Part shown: piece by piece, positions 41,530 to 50,800 of the stretch
Layout: each line of letters begins with the position of its first letter
How positions within the stretch are numbered: position 1 is the stretch's first letter
Assembly: GCA_038046785.1 (NCBI GenBank)
Contig: JBBSVM010000006.1
Span: 62,001-126,000, forward strand
Length of the DNA: 64,000 nt
Direction of reading: 5' to 3'
Source of the DNA: JAHFTW01 sp038046785
Lineage (GTDB): Archaea > Thermoplasmatota > E2 > JACPAO01 > JAHFTW01
The notes under the pieces: model-generated
The model's database searches: none
What the model was told of the DNA's origin: nothing
What the model saw: the letters and a program-made list of their open reading frames with translations, nothing else
Made by a program: the position numbers and the translations under genes

Positions 41530-44500
41530 CGTCGCACCCTCCCAGTCGTGTAGCCGCCTGCGACGATGGCGGCGATGAGAAGCCACCAGGGCCAGTTCTG
41601 CTTGTTCTCCTCGAACCATTTCCCAGCATCGAAACTCGTGATGCTGGAATTGGTGGAGTTGGTGGCGGGTGGTGCGCTCGTTGGCCTTTGGACGAGGGTG
41701 ACGTTGGGCTGAGACGTCCGTAGGAGATTTTGCCAGGGGTCGTTGTCGTCGAGGTCGCCCACGGCGCCAAGCGCTGTGTCGGCGCGGCGTTGGCAGCCAG
41801 TCGTGACGTTCTCTACGAGGGTGCCAACTGTTGTGGCATAGCAGCGGTAGTTGTGGAGGCAGGGTTTGACGACGGGGATGCCGTCGTGGTCGCGGTCCTC
41901 GATGGTGCAGACGGCGGGGGCGATGAGGTCGAGGTAGCCGACACACGATGTCTGGTTCTGAGCCTGTTGGGCGCAAGTTTGCGCTTGCTCAGTGACGTTG
42001 TTGGCTTGCGGCGTCTCGTTGCTGGGGATTGCCTGGGTAGTTTGAAGGGCGAGAGGGACGGGCGGGGATGGTTTCTTGCCGATGCGGTAGAAGTCGGCGT
42101 CTTTGCTGGTGGCTGCGTTCTGATTGTAGGATGCGTCGGCCGTCTGGAGAGACATCCAACTTTGATTAGCAACATCATAGACGCTTGCGCCGGTAGCGTA
42201 GCGTGCGTAGACGTAGTCGAGCTGAGGCGTGGTTCGGACGACGTAGGTTTGGATGCCGCACCAAGGCAATGAGATCGTCTTGGTGGCGGCTCCATCGCGG
42301 ATGGTCAGAGTACAGGCTGCGTTGCGAGCTTGGATGTGATGCTGTGGGTCCACGATGAAGTAGGGACCGAGGGTGGAGTCGAGTGTCGGAGCAGCGGCGA
42401 TTGTGTCGTTCGCGGCCACAAGGGCGTGGAGACCGCTTGCGAGCTGCACGTACGCATTGTGATTGTAGTCGACCTCCAAGGCCAGGGTTGGACGAGAATC
42501 GAGGAAGGGCACGCAGGTGGTGACGTGGCAGCGTTGGATGGCCTGGGCGCGTCTTGTGGGCTGTTGGTCCAGCAAGACTTCCTCGGGTGTGCTTGGGCGC
42601 GTGATGTCGCTTCTGACGTAGATGTGGTCGCCGTCGACCCAGGCAAGCCCTGTTGGGGCTTGGATGCCGGTGGCGTATGTGCGAATGGCGCCATCTTGGT
42701 TGCGGGTTTTGACTTCGCCTTGATTGGAGAGGTAGGCATACTGGCCTTCGAGGCCCTGGTTGACGAAGGTGGCGGTTTCGTGGTTGACGTTGCTTGTGCG
42801 CGCGCCGGCAAGGTTGGCGGTGGATGAGGTCATGACCTCGTAGGTGGGTTCGTCGAGGAAGCGAATGTCCTGAAAGCCGGAACTGAAGTCAGCTGCCTCC
42901 CAGATGCTTCCGTCGAACGTGTAGGCGCGGTTGTTGCGGTACTCGACGGCCACGAACGGGACCTGGATGACCTTGAACGCAACTTTGCGCTGTGACGTCA
43001 GGCCATTGGTGTACGTGGCCTTGTAGACCACCTCATTGACCCGCGGCAACGTGTCCGCTTGAACTTCGCATCGCAAGGTCGTGGTCGAGCTGGAGCATGC
43101 CTGGATTCCGTTGATGCTGGCGTTGAGGCTCCGAAGGGCCAGGTTGGGATGAAGAATGGAGGCATCCAGGGGGACGATGGAGTCTTTCAGGAAAGCTTCC
43201 ATCGGATTGGGTGAACGTAGGGTCCACGTCGGCGCGACATCGGCGATGATGTTTTGCACGACGGACGTTGGCCTCGGTAAGTGCCCGCGTGTCGTCCACG
43301 CCTCCTGTGAGTGTTTTCGTTCGTAGACTGCGTTGTCGATGCCGACCAAGAACTGCCCCTGGACATCGTCCGTGCAGGAGTGGATCGTCAGCTCGTTGGG
43401 CATCCTTGGGATGATTGTGAGGGTGCCGTCGCGGATTCGGATGGTGCTGTCGCGAAGGCCAATGTCGACGCCTTTTGGTCCAATTTCAAAGCATGGCCCA
43501 TACAGGGTCGGGATGCTTGCTCGTGCGTCGAGTTGAAGGGTCGGCCACGGTCCTACGCGGGTTAGCGTGCCGTTGTGCTCAATCCGGTACAGTCCGAGCA
43601 GGCCGTTGTTGTCGGCGGGAGCGTATGCGGAGTCCGAAGCGTAATCTACGTAGACTCCGGCGAGGGCTTTTCCAAGCCCGGGTCCTTCCCGGATGGCTCC
43701 GAAATCCCAGATGGATGAGCTGCCTTGCCTGCACACCAATGCGTGCGTGCCCCAGAACTTGGTGGGTGAGAACTCGGTTGCATTGGACCACGTGGTTGCG
43801 GGACAAAGTGATCGGAAGGGGTTCGTGTGGACGAATGGCTGGCGTTCACCTTCGAGGTTGACGACTTGGTCTTGGTGGGATGCCTGTCCGCGAAACACGT
43901 ACCGGGTGGGGTCCATCCAGTAGTAGCCGGTGGCGGTGCTTGGGTGGGGGATCCATTCGAACCCGGTCCAGAATCCCTTGGCGGCAATGGCTTGTTTCCC
44001 ATTCGTTTTGATGGAATCGTTGGGAAGGTCTTCGTGGTAGTTGGGGCTTCGGATGCGGGAGTCCTGCTGGACGTACCCGCCGATTCCCGAGCGGGTTGCA
44101 TACGTGGTCAAGGTTGTGGGGGTGGGTCCCGGTGAAAGTTTGAGGTCGCCGGCTGCGAGGCCGAGGAATACGGCGTCGCTTGAGAGCGGCGTGACGATTC
44201 CGGCGGGCGTGATTCGGAAGAAGATTCCGTTGAGTTCGGGGGTTCCGCCGAGGAAGCTCAGCACGAGGCCGTCTTGATCCTGGAGGGCGCCGGCGAAGAT
44301 GGGGTGCGTCGCGGGTGCTGTGATTGTTGCGAGGCGCTCTGATGCGCTCCAGATTTCGAGGTTGCCGGGCGTGCTTGTTGGGGCGTAGAGGAAAGAACGA
44401 GTTAGGGGAAACAAGCCAAAGGGCTCGACAGGTGGGTACGTCGTCGTTGTGAGGGTTTCAATGTCGAGGACGCCCCTTCCTGTTTGATGGTGGTAGAGTG

Positions 44501-45155
44501 CGACGTGTCGTCCTGCATGCGGTCCCGTGAGGGGGAAACTCTGCTGGAAACCGCCGTTGATGTTGCCGCTCAAGCTTGTTGCGCGAAGCTGGCCCTCGCC
44601 CATGAGGAACATTGTGCGCGCGGGTGCAGTACCTTGGAGAAGCGCATGGCCATCCCCGACGTACCAGGGGGCAAAATTGCGCGTTGCCGTCTGGAACAAG
44701 GTGCTGTTGGTCTTGTTCCAGATGCATGCCGCGTATTCGGGGCTCGGGATATTGTCGACGCTTCCTCCGACGTAGATGTAGTCACGGTCTTCAACGATTC
44801 CAGGCAAGTTCTGGAAACTCCATTTCTTGAATGCGGGGAAATCAGAGTAGCATGTGCGGGTCCTTGCCAAGCCGTTCTCAATTGTGTAAATGTGGAGATT
44901 TCTTCCGTCGGCAAAATGGGCCTGCACCTGGACTTCACTGGTCGCGTTGAGTGTAGCGGAGCCTACACCTTGTCCAAGCAGCGGGACGCCGAGGTATGGG
45001 GCGTGGCCGGCAACCTCCCCTTGCGCCTCGCTTTGGCGGTCTAGGAATTGAAGGTAATCCGGGGCAGGCTCTACGATAGCGTAATTGGGCGCTGTTGACA
45101 GTCCGCCAGCGATTGGCAGGAGAAGGATTGCAAGGGCAAGATAGATTCGTGGCAT
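41526..45155 (-). CDS. Giant exported membrane-anchored surface protein, 1209 aa
   Basis: This protein of 1209 residues has an N-terminal signal peptide (IYLALAILLLPIAGGLSTA). A huge beta-rich ectodomain with many Asn-X-Ser/Thr sites and repeated aromatic blade-like segments follows. A Cys-rich module comes near residues 1080-1150, then a Ser/Thr/Asn stalk, and a single C-terminal membrane helix (WWLLIAAIVAGGYTTG) ends in RVRR. The layout is that of a viral spike or receptor-binding protein, or an adhesin. GC content is lower than in host genes. It is encoded near the middle of the leftward operon with a short 99-nt gap upstream. No homologue is recognised by eye. Confidence 0.8.
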   Translation of the reverse strand: MPRIYLALAILLLPIAGGLSTAPNYAIVEPAPDYLQFLDRQSEAQGEVAGHAPYLGVPLLGQGVGSATLNATSEVQVQAHFADGRNLHIYTIENGLARTRTCYSDFPAFKKWSFQNLPGIVEDRDYIYVGGSVDNIPSPEYAACIWNKTNSTLFQTATRNFAPWYVGDGHALLQGTAPARTMFLMGEGQLRATSLSGNINGGFQQSFPLTGPHAGRHVALYHHQTGRGVLDIETLTTTTYPPVEPFGLFPLTRSFLYAPTSTPGNLEIWSASERLATITAPATHPIFAGALQDQDGLVLSFLGGTPELNGIFFRITPAGIVTPLSSDAVFLGLAAGDLKLSPGPTPTTLTTYATRSGIGGYVQQDSRIRSPNYHEDLPNDSIKTNGKQAIAAKGFWTGFEWIPHPSTATGYYWMDPTRYVFRGQASHQDQVVNLEGERQPFVHTNPFRSLCPATTWSNATEFSPTKFWGTHALVCRQGSSSIWDFGAIREGPGLGKALAGVYVDYASDSAYAPADNNGLLGLYRIEHNGTLTRVGPWPTLQLDARASIPTLYGPCFEIGPKGVDIGLRDSTIRIRDGTLTIIPRMPNELTIHSCTDDVQGQFLVGIDNAVYERKHSQEAWTTRGHLPRPTSVVQNIIADVAPTWTLRSPNPMEAFLKDSIVPLDASILHPNLALRSLNASINGIQACSSSTTTLRCEVQADTLPRVNEVVYKATYTNGLTSQRKVAFKVIQVPFVAVEYRNNRAYTFDGSIWEAADFSSGFQDIRFLDEPTYEVMTSSTANLAGARTSNVNHETATFVNQGLEGQYAYLSNQGEVKTRNQDGAIRTYATGIQAPTGLAWVDGDHIYVRSDITRPSTPEEVLLDQQPTRRAQAIQRCHVTTCVPFLDSRPTLALEVDYNHNAYVQLASGLHALVAANDTIAAAPTLDSTLGPYFIVDPQHHIQARNAACTLTIRDGAATKTISLPWCGIQTYVVRTTPQLDYVYARYATGASVYDVANQSWMSLQTADASYNQNAATSKDADFYRIGKKPSPPVPLALQTTQAIPSNETPQANNVTEQAQTCAQQAQNQTSCVGYLDLIAPAVCTIEDRDHDGIPVVKPCLHNYRCYATTVGTLVENVTTGCQRRADTALGAVGDLDDNDPWQNLLRTSQPNVTLVQRPTSAPPATNSTNSSITSFDAGKWFEENKQNWPWWLLIAAIVAGGYTTGRVRR

Positions 45156-45254
45156 TGACGCTCCTTTGTTGAGGTTGGAGTTGGTTGGCCTCCGCAGCGT
45201 TGCCGCTACGGGTGGTCGTAAGGGTTGGAAGAGGGGTGGAGGGGTTGAGGGGGT

Positions 45255-45464
45255 TCAGCGGCGTGGTTTGCCAACACCGCGCGCGTAGGTCCACCATGCG
45301 GCCCAGGTTGCGCTGCCGGCGCCGAAACTGGCGAGCAGGAGCACGACGAGGGGGAGGAACAGGTTCCGCATCGCCATGCCTGCCGCGAGCGCGACGAGGA
45401 GGGCGAGGACGAAGCCGTTGAGCTGCTTGCGCGGCTCGATGCGGACGTCGAGGTTGCGGGCCAT
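45255..45464 (-). CDS. Small two-helix membrane protein, 69 aa
   Basis: The 69-residue protein has a basic N-terminus (ARNLDVRIEPRKQLNG), two adjacent membrane helices (FVLALLVALAAGMAM and LFLPLVVLLLASFGAGSA) and a basic C-terminal tail. It starts 4 nt after the stop of the upstream gene. Several such mini membrane proteins in this operon resemble the small membrane proteins of enveloped archaeal viruses. Confidence 0.7.
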   Translation of the reverse strand: MARNLDVRIEPRKQLNGFVLALLVALAAGMAMRNLFLPLVVLLLASFGAGSATWAAWWTYARGVGKPRR

Positions 45465-45468
45465 GCTC

Positions 45469-45984
45469 TCACAAGTTGATGGTGGTGGTTCCGAGTTCGG
45501 CGTCGATGATGCGGATCGCATCACCCGCGTCGTGGGCGAGGTAGTCCACTTGGACGAGTCCTGCTTGACCGCGCTGCAGCTCCTTCGTGAAGGCGACGAG
45601 GCCGTCGGGCAGGATGACTTGCAGTTTGACGCCGGTGACGCCGTAGCTGGTGAAGCTTGCCTGGTAGCCGGTGGCTTGCGGGTTGACGAAGCTGGGGCCG
45701 ATGTGGGTGTAGGCGTCGCCATCGAAGCTGAGGAAGGCGCGCTTGTAGCTGCCCGTCGGAGCTTGCGTTCGTGTCAGGTCGGTGACGCAGCCGACGGGGT
45801 CTTTCTGGGCGCGTTTGAGGAGCCCGTCGAGGAATCCGGTCGAGCAGGGCACCTCGTCGGGCTGCCCGTTGGGGGGAGTCGCGGTGTCGTCGTCCTTGTC
45901 GGTGGCTTTGACGCCGGCGTAGGTGGCTCCGCCCGCGCCGAGGATGGCGAGGGCGACGAGGAGCGCGGTGGCTTTGCTGTCCAT
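45469..45984 (-). CDS. Membrane-anchored exported protein, 171 aa
   Basis: The 171-residue protein has an N-terminal hydrophobic segment (TALLVALAILGAGGATYAG) acting as signal anchor or signal peptide, and an acidic Asp/Pro linker. The beta-rich domain contains two Cys (VPCSTGF and VGCVTD). The second half (AFLSFDGDAYTHIGPSF, GVTGVKLQVILPDGLVAFTKEL) looks like a small beta-sandwich. Its ATG shares one base with the stop of the lipoprotein gene upstream. Function is unknown. Confidence 0.68.
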   Translation of the reverse strand: MDSKATALLVALAILGAGGATYAGVKATDKDDDTATPPNGQPDEVPCSTGFLDGLLKRAQKDPVGCVTDLTRTQAPTGSYKRAFLSFDGDAYTHIGPSFVNPQATGYQASFTSYGVTGVKLQVILPDGLVAFTKELQRGQAGLVQVDYLAHDAGDAIRIIDAELGTTTINL

Positions 45985-46532
45985 CAGAACCACCCTTGCT
46001 TGGTGAGCTTGAATTCGCTGGTGCTGTGGCCGGGGTCGGGTTTGGGGCTGTAGGGCAGCCACCACGGGTTGTTGTCGTTCTGGTTCTCGAATTGGAAGTC
46101 GAGGAGGTAGGCGCCGAAGCCGCTCGCGGTGCTCCACTTGAAGGTCGCCTTGAACGTGCTCGTCTCGTCCTTCTCGACGCCCACGTTGATGCTCATGGGA
46201 GCCGAGTTGCCGTGGTTGCCGGGGTAGTACACGGTGGTGGTGATGGTGCCACGTCGGTTCCAGAACCAACTCGTTGCTTGGTCGGGATCCTCATACTTGG
46301 CCTCGCTCTCGTCGAGTTTGCCATCCTCCAACTTGCCGGAGTCACAATCGACGAGGCTGGCGTGGAAGCCCTCCGTGCCGTCCAGCTTGAAGTTGCAGAT
46401 GACGGTGAGGTGCTTCGCCTTGAGCTGCTCGACGGTAAGGCCGGTCTCAGCACCTTTGGGTTTGACGCTGGGTCCGGCGCAGCCTGCGAAGAGCAGGGTG
46501 GCCACGAGGGCGATGGCGAGGAGGGGTTTCAT
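45984..46532 (-). CDS. Element-encoded lipoprotein, 182 aa
   Basis: The 182-residue protein has a lipoprotein signal peptide (LLAIALVATLLFAGCAG, lipobox LFAGC). The mature domain has two Cys (VICNF, VDCDSG), acidic patches and several Trp/Asn-rich strands (TSWFWNRRG, YYPGNHGNSAP). It would be lipid-anchored on the outer face. Its start overlaps the stop of the 748-aa protein gene as ATGA. No family was recognised. Confidence 0.72.
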   Translation of the reverse strand: MKPLLAIALVATLLFAGCAGPSVKPKGAETGLTVEQLKAKHLTVICNFKLDGTEGFHASLVDCDSGKLEDGKLDESEAKYEDPDQATSWFWNRRGTITTTVYYPGNHGNSAPMSINVGVEKDETSTFKATFKWSTASGFGAYLLDFQFENQNDNNPWWLPYSPKPDPGHSTSEFKLTKQGWF

Positions 46533-48775
46533 GGGGCACCTCGGCGGCGGGGTTGGCTGCGCCGTTGCGCCCGGTCGAGCCGCCCCTGCGTCCGCTTGGC
46601 CTGCCGTGTCGGGTCCTTGCGCTTGTCTTGCACGCGCTGGATGACGAGGTAGGCGACGAGGGCGAGCGTGAGAAGGCCGACGATGCTCTCGGCTTTGTTG
46701 TTGTTGAACCAGTCGAGGGCGTTGTTGCCGGTGCCCGACTCCATCGTGTATTCTTGGCCCGCTTTGCCACCGGGGGCGGGGGCTTGTCCCGTGCCGGTGG
46801 CCGGTTGGTAGCCCTGCTTGGTGAGCGTCACGGTGTATTGGCTCAATGCGCTGATGGGCAGCGTCGCGTAGCCGTTCGTGTTGGTCGTGGAGGTCGAGCT
46901 GGTCTTGCTGATGCCAAACAGGTCCGAGGAATCCACTTGGACGGCGACCTCCTTGAGTCCTTGGCTGAGATAGCCAGTGCTTGAGCCGCCGACGGCGCGG
47001 ATGGTGAGTTGGCTCATGGCGCCGATGGGGGCTTGCTGCAGCACGCTGAGAGGGACCGTTGCGATGGCGGTGCCGACGGCGTTGGTGAGCGCCGCGACGA
47101 CGCCCTGGCTGGCGCCCATTGGGATGATGGTGGCGGCGTTGGGCATGGCGGGGGCCTGCATGCCTTCGTAGATGCCGTCGAGCACGTTCAGGTCATGGTC
47201 GGGGAGGCAGCTGCCTTTGCATCCGACATCCTTGAGGGCGCTCGGGTTGGGTCCGTCGATGCCGGGGATGGCGCCGATGCCTTCGCTGGGCAGTTTCCAT
47301 TTCCCGAAGCTTGGCAGGGTGGGGCCGAAACCGACGACGCCACCGAGTTTGGTTCCGTCGTGTGGAATGGGCGGGAGGTCCTTGAGGAGGCCGGTATCGG
47401 TCCCTTTGAGGACACCGTTGAAGCTGCCAAGCGGGCTTGTCGTTCCGAGGAGATTCTTGAACTTGCCCGCGTCGCCGAGGTTGCGCACGACGCTTGCCAT
47501 CTTGGGGGTGACTTCGAGGGCGCCGGGTGTGAAGCACATGGCGTTCTTGGTTGCGGCGTTGAGGTTGTTCTTGCAGACGGCCGGTGTCGGCACGATGCTG
47601 GTGTCGATGCCGGTCTTGGCAAGCTCGTCGAACTTGGCGAGGTTTTCGCGGTAGTTCCCGAGCGTGGAGTCGAAGCGGATGCCGCCGGCCACTTGACGCG
47701 TTGCATCGAGTTGGGAGAGGTAGCTGAAGTGCGTGGGGTTGGTGCTGCTTGCGCTTTTGAGGGCGGTGATGAGGTTGTTGTCGGCCACCATGCTCACCGG
47801 GTCCGAGAGGAGGACGATCTTGCCGAAGCCGCCATCCACGAGGATGAGCTGCTTGTTGGCGGTGTCGAGGATGGTCTTCGGGTCCGGGTTGGGCAGCGTC
47901 ACGGTGCGGGTTGCGTAGCCGAGCGTTGCCATGTTGGCTCCGAGGGCGGTTGTGTCGAGGGAGCCGATAGCTTTCGTCGCCGTGCTGAGGGCGCCAAGCA
48001 GGTGGTTGAGGTCCAAATCGGTGAGCGTCTTGGCGTCCAGCATGGACTTGATGCCGGAGGCGGTGGTCGCGAGCGTGTCGGTGGTGGGGACCTGTGTGGT
48101 GGCGCTGGTGAGTGTTCCGAGGACGAGGTTGTCGTCCGGATCAATCGCCATGAGTTTCGTGACGGGTGCCAGCGCGTCGGTGACGCAGAATCGTTCGGCC
48201 GCGATGCTGGTGGTGGGCGGCTTCTGGATGCTGGCGGGGTTCTGGAAGAGCTTGCCCGCCTCGGGGGCAACCTCAAGCGTGGATTGGACGGCGCCCCAGA
48301 CGTTGAGGGTGGCGGTGACGACGTCGCGCGGGTTGAAGCTCGTTGCCGGGTCGAGGCTCGGCTGGGTTCCGGCGCGCTGGATGGTCATCGTGACGGGGGT
48401 CAGGAAGACGGTGAAATCGTAGAGTCCGTCCGTTCCGCCAGCGGTTGCGTCGAGGGGTGGCAGGTTGAGGCTGCGCACCGTACCGGGTCCGACGATGGTT
48501 GCGTTCAATTTGCCGGCACTTCCCATGGCGATGAGGAGCGGGTTCTTGGCGAAGTTGACGACCATGCTCTGGGCGGGGGCGAGGCCGCTGACTGCCATTT
48601 TGAGGACGCAGCCGAGTTCGGCGTCGGCGAGTGTAGGGTTTGGCGGGACGACGGCGGGTGGGTCGGGCTCGAACCCGGCCCAACCCGAGCCGGGGTTGGC
48701 GATGTCTTTCGGGGCTGGACCGGCCGCCACGAGGGGGGCCAGCAGCAGTAGGGCGAGTGCGATGTGTGTTTTCAT
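46529..48775 (-). CDS. Second giant exported membrane-anchored protein, 748 aa
   Basis: The 748-residue protein has a signal peptide (IALALLLLAPLVAAGPAP). The long ectodomain is Asn/Thr/Leu-rich with helical stretches around 250-420 (TDLDLNHLLGALSTATKAIG). A carboxypeptidase-regulatory-like beta module (NGYATLPISALSQYTVTLTK) precedes the C-terminal helix VGLLTLALVAYLVIQRV near 698-714. The cytoplasmic tail is very basic. The layout parallels the 1209-aa protein, so the element encodes two large surface proteins. The ATG at 48775 begins the signal peptide; upstream open sequence in frame is a shadow of the next gene, which it overlaps by 4 nt. Confidence 0.78.
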   Translation of the reverse strand: MKTHIALALLLLAPLVAAGPAPKDIANPGSGWAGFEPDPPAVVPPNPTLADAELGCVLKMAVSGLAPAQSMVVNFAKNPLLIAMGSAGKLNATIVGPGTVRSLNLPPLDATAGGTDGLYDFTVFLTPVTMTIQRAGTQPSLDPATSFNPRDVVTATLNVWGAVQSTLEVAPEAGKLFQNPASIQKPPTTSIAAERFCVTDALAPVTKLMAIDPDDNLVLGTLTSATTQVPTTDTLATTASGIKSMLDAKTLTDLDLNHLLGALSTATKAIGSLDTTALGANMATLGYATRTVTLPNPDPKTILDTANKQLILVDGGFGKIVLLSDPVSMVADNNLITALKSASSTNPTHFSYLSQLDATRQVAGGIRFDSTLGNYRENLAKFDELAKTGIDTSIVPTPAVCKNNLNAATKNAMCFTPGALEVTPKMASVVRNLGDAGKFKNLLGTTSPLGSFNGVLKGTDTGLLKDLPPIPHDGTKLGGVVGFGPTLPSFGKWKLPSEGIGAIPGIDGPNPSALKDVGCKGSCLPDHDLNVLDGIYEGMQAPAMPNAATIIPMGASQGVVAALTNAVGTAIATVPLSVLQQAPIGAMSQLTIRAVGGSSTGYLSQGLKEVAVQVDSSDLFGISKTSSTSTTNTNGYATLPISALSQYTVTLTKQGYQPATGTGQAPAPGGKAGQEYTMESGTGNNALDWFNNNKAESIVGLLTLALVAYLVIQRVQDKRKDPTRQAKRTQGRLDRAQRRSQPRRRGAP

Positions 48776-49002
48776 GTGGGTTCTCCGGGGTTGGGTCGCA
48801 CGGGGCGGCCCAGCAGAATGGCAAGGGTGGCAGCCGAGGTGGCGGCGAGGATGGCGGGGAGCCATTGCCGGGTGACGGCGAGGTAGAGGGAGAGGACGGC
48901 GAGGGCGTAGAGGAGGATGTAGTCGGCGAGTCCCTTGACGCGGCGGGCTCGCCGGTTGCGTCGGCGTTCTTCGTGGAGGATGCCGTAGAGGTGCAAGCTC
49001 AT
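48772..49002 (-). CDS. Small two-helix membrane protein, 76 aa
   Basis: The 76-residue protein has a basic N-terminal region (HEERRRNRRARRVKG) and two membrane helices (YILLYALAVLSLYLAV and LPAILAATSAATLAILLG). It overlaps its neighbours on both sides by 4 nt. It is probably a minor envelope or membrane protein of the element; no homologue was recognised. Confidence 0.7.
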   Translation of the reverse strand: MSLHLYGILHEERRRNRRARRVKGLADYILLYALAVLSLYLAVTRQWLPAILAATSAATLAILLGRPVRPNPGEPT

Positions 49003-49229
49003 CGTTTCCTCCGGACGAGTTTGGTGGCGCCAATGGCGGAGCGGGCGGGCAGGGTTCCGGCCTTGACTGCGATGCCGATGAGTTGGGCGCCGAACTGGAT
49101 GGCAAGGAAGGCGATGACGGCGAGGGGGAGGGCAAGGAAGCCGAAGAGCCAGCTGCGCCGGAAACTGATGTACACCACTGCGCCAAGGGCGAGGGCGAGC
49201 AGGGTTTTGTGCGGCAGGCTGACCTTCAC
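48999..49229 (-). CDS. Small membrane protein, 76 aa
   Basis: The 76-residue protein has two to three hydrophobic segments (LLALALGAVVYISF, LFGFLALPLAVIAFLAIQFGA) and a basic C-terminus (ATKLVRRKR). The GTG start overlaps the stop of the upstream gene as GTGA. It is the second of two adjacent mini membrane proteins. Confidence 0.7.
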   Translation of the reverse strand: MKVSLPHKTLLALALGAVVYISFRRSWLFGFLALPLAVIAFLAIQFGAQLIGIAVKAGTLPARSAIGATKLVRRKR

Positions 49230-49423
49230 AGGTTGGCCTCCCAGTTGAGTTCGCCATCGAGTTGGGGAACATGGACGGGGTCGAGGATAGTGTAGAGGTG
49301 GGTCCAATCGCCAGCAGCGCGGGTGCTTGGCGGGAGCTTGTGGGTTGCGCAGGGTTCCTCATTCTGGCAGCGCCACCAGCCTGAACCGGTTGCGCAGTGT
49401 CGGAGGTAAATGCATTGGGTCAT
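49226..49423 (-). CDS. Small Cys-containing protein, 65 aa
   Basis: The 65-residue protein has four Cys (QCIYLRHC and CQNEEPC), which could bind zinc or form disulphides, and no membrane segment. Its middle contains HLYTILDP, closely similar to HLYTILLD of the 21-codon frame at 50801. Its stop overlaps the next gene as GTGA and its start abuts the previous stop. Confidence 0.6.
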   Translation of the reverse strand: MTQCIYLRHCATGSGWWRCQNEEPCATHKLPPSTRAAGDWTHLYTILDPVHVPQLDGELNWEANL

Positions 49424-50290
49424 TCAGGTTCTCCTTGGGTTCCACCGGTTGCGGGTGCCGCGCTGGTGATGGGCGCGTTCGACATGGTTGCCGGGCCTGG
49501 GCTGGAATCGGCTCGGGTGGAAGTAGGCCAGGATGCCGAGGTTGAACCAGCCCTGGTTGGCGGCGCTGGCGGCATTGGCGCTGCGACCGCTCCTGCGTTG
49601 TCGAAGGACGCGGTGGGCGGTGGGGTAGACGGCGTCGGCATCGTCGTCGCGCACGAAGCTGGCGGTGGCGAGGATGCCGCGTCGAAAATGGTCGAAGGGG
49701 CGAAAGCGGCCATGATCGGGTGGGACATGGCTGTCCAGGTCGCCGCGGTCGGTCTTGCGCTTGAGGCCGGCAATGCGGGTGGCGTTGTTGCGGCGGGCGC
49801 GTTCGTCGGGGTTCCAGATCTGGTCAATCGCGGCGCGGGCGGTGCGTGGTGCGTTGCTTTTGGGGAAAAGTTGTGCGCGCAAGCCTTGGTTGTAGACGTA
49901 CGCTTCGAGCGCCCAGGGGGAGCGTTTCCAGAGGGCGTACGGGTTGCGGATGGTTCCGGGCGCGCCCGGCTTCTTGAGGCGGTGATAGACCTGCGGGGGT
50001 GTCGCTTGGTTGAGGCGTTGGCGGGTCGGGTCGCGGCGCACGTCGTCGCCGGGTCCGTACGGGGTGCCGTCGCGCAGCTCGCGGATCTCTTGGCTGCGGG
50101 CGGGTCGGCCGACGCGGTGCGTGGCCGTGGGGAATTGGCGACGTGGGTGGACGACGGTGTGTTCGCCGAGCCGTTCGTTGCCTCGTCCGGGTTCGCGGGC
50201 TGCGTCATGGCTCGCCTGGAGGGCGGCCAGCGCGTCGCGGCGGGCTGCGGCGTAGCGCCGCTCCAGAGGCGACGGCTGGCCGTTGGCCAT
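49424..50290 (-). CDS. Element protein, 288 aa, Arg-rich, unknown
   Basis: This 288-residue soluble protein is rich in Arg, Asn and Pro (VYHRLKKPGAPGTIRNPYALW, WFNLGILAYFHPSRFQPRPG). There is no signal peptide or membrane helix. The high positive charge suggests contact with nucleic acid or a virion-internal role, which is inference. A second frame on the same strand and an opposite-strand frame are also open here, but this one keeps the operon's 1-nt overlaps on both sides. Confidence 0.6.
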   Translation of the reverse strand: MANGQPSPLERRYAAARRDALAALQASHDAAREPGRGNERLGEHTVVHPRRQFPTATHRVGRPARSQEIRELRDGTPYGPGDDVRRDPTRQRLNQATPPQVYHRLKKPGAPGTIRNPYALWKRSPWALEAYVYNQGLRAQLFPKSNAPRTARAAIDQIWNPDERARRNNATRIAGLKRKTDRGDLDSHVPPDHGRFRPFDHFRRGILATASFVRDDDADAVYPTAHRVLRQRRSGRSANAASAANQGWFNLGILAYFHPSRFQPRPGNHVERAHHQRGTRNRWNPRRT

Positions 50291-50799
50291 CAGCGGAACC
50301 TCCGGCGGAAACGATTGCCAGTGCGGCGTTCGTAGCTGGACTTGACGCGCTCGACGCGGCCGGGGTTGGCGCGGTCGAAGTCGCTTGCGTTGCGGCGGCG
50401 CTGGTTCTTGCCTTCCGTGTAGCGCTGGATGTTGCTGCGGCGCGCGTTGGCTTGTTCCTGGGTGCGGTAGCGGCGTTGGGCCGCCGCTTGGACTTCAGGG
50501 CTGACGCGAACGTTGGGATCGGGGCCTTTGCGAGCACCGAGCGCCTTGGCCTGGGCGTCGAACTTCTCCGCGAGGGGCTTGTTGCCGGCGACCCATGCGC
50601 CTTTGGCGGCACCCATCTTGAAGGCGCGCTTGTAGGCGAGGTTGAAGCTGGCGGCGAAGCTGCGTGCCTTCCCGGTCTTGAGGGGTTTGACCTGGATGGT
50701 GCGGTAGGGTTTGCCGGAGAGACCTTCGAGGAAGCCGCTGCGGCTTCCTTGGAAGGCGCCGCCTTTTGCTTGTTTGGGGTTGGGGCTGGGTTGCGTCAT
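50290..50799 (-). CDS. Highly basic protein, 169 aa (possible nucleoprotein)
   Basis: The 169-residue protein is strongly basic throughout, with Lys/Arg/Gln-rich segments and a C-terminal tail reading RVKSSYERRTGNRFRRRFR. It has no membrane segment. The composition is typical of DNA-binding or genome-condensing virion proteins; the function is inferred. It shares one base with the 288-aa gene and starts 1 nt after the tiny frame at 50801. Confidence 0.65.
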   Translation of the reverse strand: MTQPSPNPKQAKGGAFQGSRSGFLEGLSGKPYRTIQVKPLKTGKARSFAASFNLAYKRAFKMGAAKGAWVAGNKPLAEKFDAQAKALGARKGPDPNVRVSPEVQAAAQRRYRTQEQANARRSNIQRYTEGKNQRRRNASDFDRANPGRVERVKSSYERRTGNRFRRRFR

Positions 50800-50800
50800 G

